Program-made: the position numbers and the translations under genes
Origin: Macrostomum hystrix
Lineage: Eukaryota > Platyhelminthes > Macrostomidae
NCBI GenBank assembly: GCA_950097015.1
Contig: CATNEN010000033.1
Coordinates: forward strand, 1-64,000
Length of the DNA: 64,000 bases
Direction: 5' to 3'
Shown: piece after piece, positions 56,110 to 64,000 of the stretch
Numbering within the stretch: the first letter of the stretch is position 1
Layout: each line of letters begins with the position of its first letter
Notes under the pieces: model-generated
What the model saw: the letters and a program-made list of their open reading frames with translations, nothing else
Database searches by the model: none
What the model was told of the DNA's origin: nothing

Positions 56110-58486
56110 TTAAGACGCCATCTCACTCAGTTCAACCACATCCGTGATCATTCCAAATGGTTGCTTGTGCCGCTGCCACTGCTGCCACTGCTGCTGCTGC
56201 TGCTGTTGCTGCTGTTCTTGTTGTTGCTGCTGCTGTGAATTGTCTTTTGCTAGTGGCTCCAGGAAGCGACAAGCTCGACTGCGGTAGGTGTTAATGAACG
56301 GATCATCTGTGCAATGATCAGCTTTTTCAAAGTCAGGCTTGATGCTCATGTCGACCTTGCTAACTGATCCGGTCATCTCAGTGACCCATTGCTCCCAGCT
56401 GTCCGCTATGATCTTCTTCGGTGTCACCAGTATTTGGACTTTAGCTGCGATTTAGTACGAACGAAGATTCAAGTAAATGTAACATACAATAGACATATTA
56501 TATTGAGTGCTCATTGACTGTGACAAGGGGCATAGAATGAGACTGAATATCTTATGAGCCAATCAGCAGTGACAAGGGGCATAGAATGAGATTGAATATC
56601 TTATCAGCCAATCAGCAGTGATGAGGGGCATAGAATGAGACTGAATATCTTATCAGCCAATCAGCAGTGACAAGGGGCATAGAATGAGACTGAATATCTT
56701 ATCAGCCAATCAGCAGTGATGAGGGGCATAGAATGGGACTGAATATCTTATCAGCCAATCAGCAGTGATTTGGGGCAGAGAATGAGTTATAATATCCTTT
56801 CAGGCAATCAACAGTTTGTAGTGGACAGAGGTTGAGAGATTGTGGGATTGTCAAAGAGGATTTGAACCAATCAGCAGGGTAGTTTAATGAAAGCGGGTAA
56901 GAATGTCGGCCAATCAGAACTGTGGAAGATGCACAGCATAGGCTGGTCTCACACTTCTTCTCGTCCCGTTGAGTCTGGCCCCTGCGTGGGTACCAGATGA
57001 GGCTCTGGCAGTCGGCTGCGTTAAGGTAGCTCAGCGCCGAGGCGGGCAACCGCTTGCGTTCTCCTTCGCAGATCTTTGGCCCAACAAGACAGCATCTACA
57101 GCCGCGCACTCGTTTACCAAGGGGCTGGTCGGTGTCAACATCTATAGCGACCTGTAGGTCCCACTTCACCGTGGCGAGCACGCTTATTTTCTCGTTACGC
57201 CAGTCGATTTCACCAGCTTCAAAGTCCAACATTGATTCCCGCGTTCTGTCCGAAGAAGCGATGAAAAGTGGCAAACCAAGTTTTATAAAAAAAAATTTTC
57301 TTACCCATTCTTACACCTGTGTTCTCATAGCATGATCCGATCTGATCCAATAGCCATCGAAATCCCTCATTCCCTGTCCCTCATCACTGCTGATTTGCTG
57401 ATAGGATATTCCGCCTCATTCACTATCCCTCATCATTGCTGATTGGCTGATAGGATATTCCGCCTCATTGCCTATCCCTCATCATTGCTGATTGGCTGAT
57501 AATATATTTCGCCTCCATTCTGTGCACCTCGCTGATTTGCAAAGATTGTTAATTTCTAGCCATTATGCAATTTTCTTAACTTCTTAAAATTTGTTTTTCT
57601 TATTTATTCGAACCAAGCAATTGTATTTACCTGAACGCCACAAGCCACAGAACAATACGATTGCGACGCAAAACCTTAGTGAGTCTGTTTGATCGGTTCA
57701 GTATCCACCAGTTGATTGTGGGCTCGTGATACTCCTCAAACTGGATGCTAGTTGTACACCTGCGCTTCTCGCCTCGCCGGATTCGAAGTACTTTGTTGCC
57801 TGGATTTCATAAAAGTGCAAATAGCATTTTATTTCAGCTTTATTTCGAATTTTTTAAAACAGCGAAGCACGCATTTATCTCTCGTTGGTTTACCCATGAT
57901 GTACGGTGTGCTGCTGTTACCGCTGCTGGAGTTCACCATCTTCTGCTTTCCACTCTTCAGAGGGTGCAGCTCCCATCGGGCCTTGCCAGACGAACCAAAC
58001 ACATTCTCGCTCTCCATGCGATCCGTGGCCTGCACAAAGCCGATTAACCAGTCGTGATTGGCTAACGACTTTTTAATCTAGAAGGTAAAGTATTGCGTTA
58101 GCGCAAATTATTTTATCCCTCGTCGATTCTTACGATAAGTTCTCAGCTTCAGTTCTCAGATCTAAAGTTGGAATGAATCAGTCCTCTTCACTCCAGTCAC
58201 TCTCTTACTCTCAATCAATAGCGGTCAGTTGACAGTTTAATGAATACTGGTCAGTCATTGTGCTCACCTTGATGTGCGCCTTAACCATAATCGATGGCGT
58301 CCTAAAAAGCAGGAATCTGTCGTCCTCTCGAGTAACCACGCCGCAGTCGTGCACCTGATCATTTGGCTGCTTGGCTACCGGCTTCTCGACTTTACGCACA
58401 TCCAGGTAGAAGTCAATACAGCCAGTGGAAAATATTTTTACATCAGCGGCAGATAAGAAGTTATTTTCGCTGTCTCCTTGATGCAT
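56110..58486 (-). CDS. FAM78: FAM78-family protein, five exons, with poly-Gln C-terminal extension
   Basis: Exons in transcript order: 58486-58268, 58077-57894, 57799-57631, 57245-56953, 56444-56110. Phases agree and the product is 399 residues. FAM78 proteins (two in vertebrates, about 260-285 residues) have no established biochemical role. Matching landmarks in order are FRTPSIMVKAHI, HDWLIGFVQATDRMES, GKARWELHPLKSGK, IVLWLVAF, VKWDLQVAIDVDTDQPLGKR, LPASALSYLNAADCQSLIWYPRRG and then KVQILVTPKK. After that point, where family members normally end, this protein continues about 100 residues with a Gln run (six Gln, Glu, nine Gln, coded by mixed CAG/CAA) and ends VVELSEMAS. The ATG has an in-frame TAA directly before it, so the start is firm unless a 5' exon exists. 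Introns 3 and 4 carry related minisatellites in opposite orientation around exon 4. Family call by conserved blocks; I could not run a search. Confidence 0.85.
56515..56800. repeat. 49-bp minisatellite in FAM78 intron 4
   Basis: About five to six copies, each with ggggcatagaatgagactga, atatcttatc and agccaatcagcagtga. CCAATCA is invariant, and a diverged edge copy reaches about 56900. It is the inverted counterpart of the array at 57350-57525. Confidence 0.9.
57350..57525. repeat. 49-bp minisatellite in FAM78 intron 3, inverted relative to intron 4
   Basis: About three to four copies with cctcatcattgctgattggc, tgataggatattccgcctca and ttgcctatc. Its reverse complement lines up with the intron 4 unit over nearly all 49 positions, with the same period. 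Confidence 0.9.
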
Positions 58487-58865
58487 TTACACAAAGCTAA
58501 AGCGACTACTACCAAATTTCGAATGAAGAAGTTGCTTTCGTCCGTTGAATACCGTTAAATCGAAAAATGCTGAGAAAGTCAGTGAAGTAATGCTAGCCGT
58601 ATTCTAATTTCTTTTCTTAGTGTCTGCTAAGATTTTTACATCAACAAGACCGCCACACTATTTCTCCATAGACATTTGGCATTTCGCTTTCAAATGCAAC
58701 TTTAAGTTGAAAACCAGGCAAAGTAGTCTAGGGCCAAGTGTGACTGTACCTTCAAAATAGCTGGAAGTCGCAAAAGGACAAAAGTTTAAATATATTATGT
58801 TAAATAGATTAGCTTGAGCAGACGCACCAGCAAGGCAGACGACCAGCGATAGCTAAGTAAACAGA
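58487..58865. promoter_or_regulatory. Candidate bidirectional promoter between FAM78 and TTLL
   Basis: Only 379 bp separate the divergent start codons. The DNA is AT-rich with TATA-like taaatatatta near 58787, and an AG (aaacag, ending 58864) one base before the TTLL ATG could be a trans-splice acceptor. No experimental mark is available, so this rests on geometry. Confidence 0.45.
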
Positions 58866-60626
58866 ATGGAGAACGATGCATTTAAACCATTCCCACTGCC
58901 GGATGCATCCGCTGCCGATCATGCCACGCTAGAAGACGTTCTCAGCGACGAAAACCTACCTATGGAGAGTGCACCACGGATTCCCCAGCGACCTCCGCAG
59001 ATGCAGCAGTCGCGACATGCTAAGCCGAGCGAGAAGTCTCTGTCGAGTAATTCGAACATTATCGATAAGCAGAAGCGTCTGCTCGGCGTCGGTGACACGA
59101 AAAAGTCGGCAGCTGCCAGCGTCGCTGTGAAGCAGCGCATGCTGTTCAGGCAGCCCGGGTCAGGACGTATTCAAGACATCAATTACTCGAGGCAATCGAA
59201 TTGTGACGACAGCTCGAAGAAGAGTAAGCTACAGTCCCAAGAGTTCGTCTTCAGCAAGTCTATGGATATGTAAGCTTTTGGATTGCTGTGGAAGGGTGAT
59301 GTAACATCGCAATAAATGATAATAAAATAGGGATGACCGAAAGCCCGTTTGAATTTAAAATTTCAGGCAACAATGTATTGTGGTTATCTATCTCCATCTT
59401 CCCGATTATCTATCTATCTCTATCTTCCCGAAAATTCACTTCGACGAAAATAAAATGTCTGTATCAATTCACGACCGGGATGGCTTGAATAAACATGTCA
59501 GAATAAGCTTCCAAAACTGTTAGCCAATACTTAGGCGTAAGTCGTAAGATGAGCCCTATGTTAATTGAGCAACGTGTAATGAAAAAGAAATTCAATACAA
59601 ACAAACAATTGCACTTCCATCGCTTTCTCTGAGTGAGAAATTCATGTCATCCAAGAATTTTTACCTAGGTCTTCTGTCCTTTCTTATCCGACAACACTAA
59701 GTGACTGTTTGACGTTTTGGTTTTTGGCGAAGTGGAATTTTGAGCGAGTGAAGCGCCCACTGAATGCCTTTAAAACTTAATCATTGTCTCCATCAGCTCG
59801 GCAAACAACCCGGATGACGCCGGATTCGACGAGATAAAACTGTCTCCATTCTACGATGGCTACGACACGCGAAACTTGCTGGAAAAATGGCATGACCTTC
59901 CAAATAGGCTAACCCTAAACGACTGGGCCTTCTATATACGCACCACTCGGCGCAGGTCTAATCGCAGTCAGGTTGATCGTCTAGTTGGTGACGTCTGCGC
60001 CAAGGTGCTGAGCATGCGCGAGTTGTTGCAATACTCGCTGGATAGCGGGGCGCACTGCCTGATGTGGTTGAATTCGAGTCTGGCCAGGCGATTTCTACCG
60101 CGAATGCGTAGCGGCGCACATATTATGGGCCGCGTGCAGTGCGACGTTGTTGTCAAGGACAAGCAGAGTCTGTCCAGCCTGCTGTCGGAGTACAAATTTA
60201 CCGAATTGGCGGATTGGCCAATGCACGTGTGCCTCAACGAGAATCGCCAAGAGATTAAGAGGAATATTCAGCGATTGTGCCGGCATCAATATATTGTGAG
60301 TGGACCATTTTTCTATTTCTCAGTTAATGGGGCAGAGGTTTTGAGCAGACAAAGGCTACAGTGAGGTTGTAGCCTTGTGGTTAGAGGGTCGGACTCACGA
60401 CTTAAAGGTCGGGGTTCGATTCCCGACTCGACCGGAACGATTTGTGTTCTTTAGCAAGACACTTAACTTTGCATTGCTTCAGTTCACCCAGCTGTTAAAT
60501 GGGTTACCAGCATTAGCTGGGGTGATTGAGGGGGTGTGGCCTCTCCCCAGTCCATGGACTGAACAGTTGTACCCAGCGGCTGTGCTGTCGGCTGCACATC
60601 TGGCCCAATGGAGGCAGGTGTAATCA

Positions 60627-60664
<38 letters not shown>

Positions 60665-63509
60665 TATTATTATTATTATTAATTATCACTATTATTGTTA
60701 TTATTATTATTTTTCGTTATCTTTATCGATGTAACTTCCGTTCACCGAATTTACTTTTAATGTTGAGCTTGTCAATTTTTTCATTATCGCTAAACTTCCA
60801 AAGCTAATCGCTTGTTTTGAGCCGCTGTAATAGAACAAATGTAAGTAAGTTTCTAAGGGGGGTCGGTGGCAGAGCGGTTAACGCGTTTGCCTCTCGCACC
60901 AATGTCCCCGAGCTCGATTCCGCGGTGAGGCCACGTCATCACCAAATGAACCAAATGTGGTTCATTTGGGGCGCAGCCGCGGAGAGAAGGCTTGGGCGGA
61001 CCAAGGATCAGCAGGGGCTTGTCGTGCGACTTACGCGCGTGAGGGCCATCGTCCAAGGCACTGTGAAATGTACCTGAAGATGAGACTCAGGGCAGATGTA
61101 CACACCTGTGTGAGCGAGTGCCTCTCAGGAGTCAGCGAAATGCGAAATTGCCTCCTTGCTGGCTGGGGGTCTAGTGTCACCAAATGGATGTGCCATTGCC
61201 TGCAGCCTTCCTGCAGTTATTATTGTTTTTATTATAAGCTAGTTTCTAGATAAATCTGAGTAGACATAATCAGCTATCTTGTGTCTGTCATCCGCAAATA
61301 GACAGTTATGGAATAGTGCCTAATACGCACACACCAACGGCATTGCAGGGCCACTACATGGCCAAGTGTTTGGATAAAGACGCGCAGAATTGTCCCAATA
61401 GCGAGAACAACTTTTGCGAGTGCTTCCGCAAGCACTACTTCGTGCCTGAGTACTTTGCGTTCAGCCACTTCTATGTAATGGAGGAATTTCTAAAGAAATA
61501 TGAAAGTGAGTTGGTCTAGTTCCAAATGTCTAATTGGTCTAGTACAATAGGTTTAACAGAATAGGAAATGCGATTTGTTATGAAAAATCTCCATAAAAGT
61601 GTTCGAGGCGATGTGTACCGAGGTGTACGGTAACCCTGACTATACCATTTGAAATTGTGCAATATAGCTCGTACTCTGTCGGTGTGGTTAGTATCTGCTT
61701 TGTTTTGGTGTTGATTTCGCTAGCTACAAGTAATCAATGAACATCGATCCACTCGCTCCCTGCCTGTTCAGCGGACATCGACTTCATGAAGACAGTCTGG
61801 TTAGCCAAGCCCGCCTATCTTACTGGCGGCAAAGGCTTCTTCCTCATCCGCGACGCGAAGGAATTTCGCTACTTCTACCTGGTCAGGTCTGACTCCTGTG
61901 TCCGGCGCGAGGGATTCACTCTTCAACGCTACCTGTCTCGACCGTGCACACTGAACAATATGAAGGTTGACTGCCGCATGTACCTATTGATTACCGTGCT
62001 GAATGGGCACCGAGTCTGCGGCTTCTTCCATCCGGGATTCGCTCGCACTGCGTCCGCCGCCTGGAATTTCGACAAATCGACCGGCAACGTATTTGAGCAC
62101 ATCACAGCCACCGAGCTCTACAAGCTGAGCAACAAGAAAATTCCAGGCCAGAACGATGACGACGATGACGATGAGAAGGCTCAGTGCTTCAACTTCAACG
62201 AAGCCTGCGAAATGATTGCCACCGGGGGCAAGAAAGCAAAAAAAGGAGAAGCGGAGAGTGTGCCGCCATTCGCTGCGGAGGACTCCGATGGTGACAAATT
62301 TCTTGAGAGAGACTTTCAAAAATTTCACTGGCGCTTAAAGTACATGATTGAAGTGCTGTGCGCCAAGATGGACCCTATTGTGCGAGACAAGCCAGGCACC
62401 TTCCAGATCTTTGGGCTCGACATACTAATCGATTCCGACACCAAGGTAAATAAAGGGTAAAAATAGAATAATCAGAGTACTACTCTCAATAATTCTTCAC
62501 CTACAAATTGCAGCCCTGGCTACTTGAGGTCAACTCTCATGTGGCCACTGAGCAAATCTATGATCGAACTCAGTGTCAGGTTATCTCAAATGTTGTCACT
62601 GAAGCCATCTGCATCGTAGTTGAATTGTTTCAGAAGGCTATCGAGGTAACTTCACTATTTTATAATGGTGTTTGAGCAAGCTATCGAAATCATACTTTTT
62701 TGTTCGATTAGGTCCTAGTAGAAACAAATTTGCAGATCGATTTTGAATCAGAATAAACAGAAGTTTCAGTCAAATTTAGTTTTATGTCACTCAAAGATCA
62801 ACCGCTCCACTTGTCACGCCACAGGAGGAGGCCATCGCCCTTGAGATTGAGCAGCGAGAGGCTCCACTAGCCAAGCTGTCGCGGTCCCAGCGCTTCATGA
62901 CAGCCAAGGATCAGCAGGAAGCCATCGATAATCTCTCCGCTTTGTTAGATATGACGGAAATCTCCAAGCGAAAGCCGCCAATCTTCATGCAGAACTTCTT
63001 CTGGTGGTACGACACGCCACGCTATCGCTGGATCAAGCCGTGGGTGATTCGCAAACCCAGGCCAGTCCAGGAAATCCCGTGGTATTCGCAGACTTTCCTC
63101 ACCTTGGTCAAACGAAACGACGCCATGATGCGATGCAACATCAAAGCCGATGAAGTCACCGCGAATCACGACAAAATGGACTATTTCAGACATGTTTTCT
63201 GGCGGGTGAGCGATTAGCAAATTCTACCAATAAGCCATTAGGCCCGTGCAAATACGATTATGACAACTTCTAGCAACTAGCGTGTTACATGATTTATGAC
63301 ATTCAAATAGCATATCGAACGCCCGATTTTCAAATCCGCAGGATAATATGGAGTCGCAGATAAATGCTTTCGAAAACAAGATTCAGAAGCAGGGAGAAAA
63401 ATTTCAGCAGCGGAAAGAAAGAATTCAGCAGCCAGCCAGCAGTGGCACCAGTGTCAGCGAATCTCCAGCAGGCCATGTCTTCGAATCTAGCAACATTTCG
63501 CCCAAATGA
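58866..63509 (+). CDS. Tubulin-tyrosine-ligase-like (TTLL) enzyme, seven exons
   Basis: Exons 58866-59269, 59797-60295, 61349-61505, 61772-62445, 62514-62645, 62825-63205 and 63342-63509 join in matching phases into 804 residues. TTLL enzymes use ATP to add Glu or Gly to tubulin and other proteins, often in cilia. The ATP-grasp core is visible: WLAKPAYLTGGKGFFLI (from Trp363), the segment NMKVDCRMYLLI in place of the usual K-F-D-x-R motif, FGLDILID at the end of exon 4, and PWLLEVN at the start of exon 5 (Glu583 and Asn585, expected metal ligands). A first region (1-160) is polar and probably disordered, and the tail after 750 is Gln/Lys-rich. The overall order suggests the glycylase-like TTLL10 group, but this is weak. 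The exon 3 acceptor (ggcattgcag, ending 61348) was chosen because it is the one that keeps phase 0. An Asp run (NDDDDDDEK) interrupts the domain in exon 4. Introns 2 and 3 are about 1 kb and 0.3 kb; intron 2 is full of SINEs. Confidence 0.9.
60363..60625 (+). mobile_element. SINE family A, copy 2 (best preserved), in TTLL intron 2
   Basis: The tRNA-like head has gttgtagccttgtggttaga (A-box region) and a perfect B box gggttcgattccc. The body ends caggtgtaatcaa, followed by an (ATT)n tract at 60626-60705 that probably grew from the element's 3' tail. Confidence 0.88.
60626..60710. repeat. (ATT)n microsatellite
   Basis: About twenty-five ATT units with a few interruptions, directly at the 3' end of the SINE-A copy. 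Confidence 0.95.
60858..61240 (+). mobile_element. SINE family B, copy 2, in TTLL intron 2
   Basis: Head with A box tggcagagcgg and B-box-like gagctcgattcc. A 20-bp stretch around atgaaccaaatgtggttcat is an imperfect palindrome absent from copy 1. The body matches the 30.5-kb copy and ends in ttattattgtttttattat. Confidence 0.88.
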
Positions 63510-64000
63510 ATTTAAAAGAGGTGTTCGGACTGATGTGCGAATCAAAAACATGATGTTCCACAGGCTGAACCAGCTCAAATGGAATATTGAACTTGCTATC
63601 GACTTTGCGGCCATACTGTTGTTTTGAGCGGTGTATCGAGTTTTTGCATTGTACCATTTTCATTTTGTATACTTTACAAACAGAATGCTTTTTGTAACCT
63701 CTTTAGAAATTGAAGCCTTTTGGGCCTAAGAAAATATATGACCATGTACCATATTCTGTGATTTTTCCGTTTTTTTCTGGCTTGAATACAAGCTAAACGA
63801 TAAACTACCAACAAACACTTGAAAATTTAGGTTTAAAAATAATATAGATGAACTGCAGGCTTGAAGGCAAAGCAAGTGTTAAACTACGATTTGGCATTGC
63901 GGGCCACAATGTGTAGAATAATTTCAAAAGTCTTAAAGAGCTAGCTTGCATTGAATCAAAACTAATAGCAGCAATAAGATTTTTAATAGGTTGGCAAATT
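63510..64000. other. 3' flank of TTLL, AT-rich, no further gene seen
   Basis: Contains no canonical AATAAA; the transcript end was not located. Nothing else is recognised up to the window edge. Confidence 0.5.

Noticed and set aside
60296-60364. Extension of TTLL exon 2 to the stop at 60362, or an alternative donor at 60360
   Set aside because: A strong GTGAGT donor at 60296 and the phase-0 acceptor at 61348 give a consistent frame; the extension runs into SINE-A.

Overview
This is nuclear DNA from a repeat-rich invertebrate animal. Protein genes have GC-rich exons, GT-AG introns of mostly a few hundred bases and AATAAA-type poly(A) signals, in an AT-rich background. Several coding exons begin just after an AG that sits a few bases before the first ATG, which fits spliced-leader trans-splicing or short 5' introns. 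Together with the tandem repeats and a tRNA-like repeat carrying a hammerhead ribozyme (known from schistosomes), this suggests a free-living flatworm such as a macrostomid. That assignment is inference; no rRNA or mitochondrial marker is present.

Eight protein genes can be supported. From left to right: a MyTH4-FERM protein (8992-10833, +); a mitochondrial fission regulator of the MTFR1 family (18303-19568, +, 5' end missing); an unrecognised basic, coiled-coil protein with a nuclear-type signal (21747-22475, +); a Shaker-type (Kv1) potassium channel with an uninterrupted coding region (34833-36395, +); a small single-pass membrane protein split by a 2.8-kb intron (45631-49069, +); HDHD5, a HAD-family hydrolase with nine exons (54345 to 49826, -); a FAM78-family protein with five exons (58486 to 56110, -); and a tubulin-tyrosine-ligase-like enzyme with seven exons (58866-63509, +). 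FAM78 and TTLL are divergent, 379 bp apart. The three multi-exon models were assembled by hand from splice sites; all phases agree and each gives one unbroken reading frame.

By a rough sum about a quarter of the window is tandem repeat. Some arrays are huge: about 1.8 kb at 25.5 kb, 5.4 kb of three back-to-back arrays after the potassium channel, and 2.3 kb inside the membrane-protein intron. Long open frames inside arrays are repeat artefacts. Other repeats are an internally deleted mariner transposon with intact terminal repeats and TA duplications (33585-34319), three tRNA-derived SINE families and several tRNA-like relics.

The most interesting signal is near 43.2-43.6 kb: two copies, 336 nt apart and in the same orientation, of a tRNA-like element whose A box and B box enclose a complete type I hammerhead ribozyme. 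Other notable points are a three-residue deletion in the voltage-sensor helix of the Kv1 channel, an inverted pair of related 49-bp minisatellites flanking one FAM78 exon, and arrays built on a TGAGATCTCA palindrome on both sides of the unrecognised gene.
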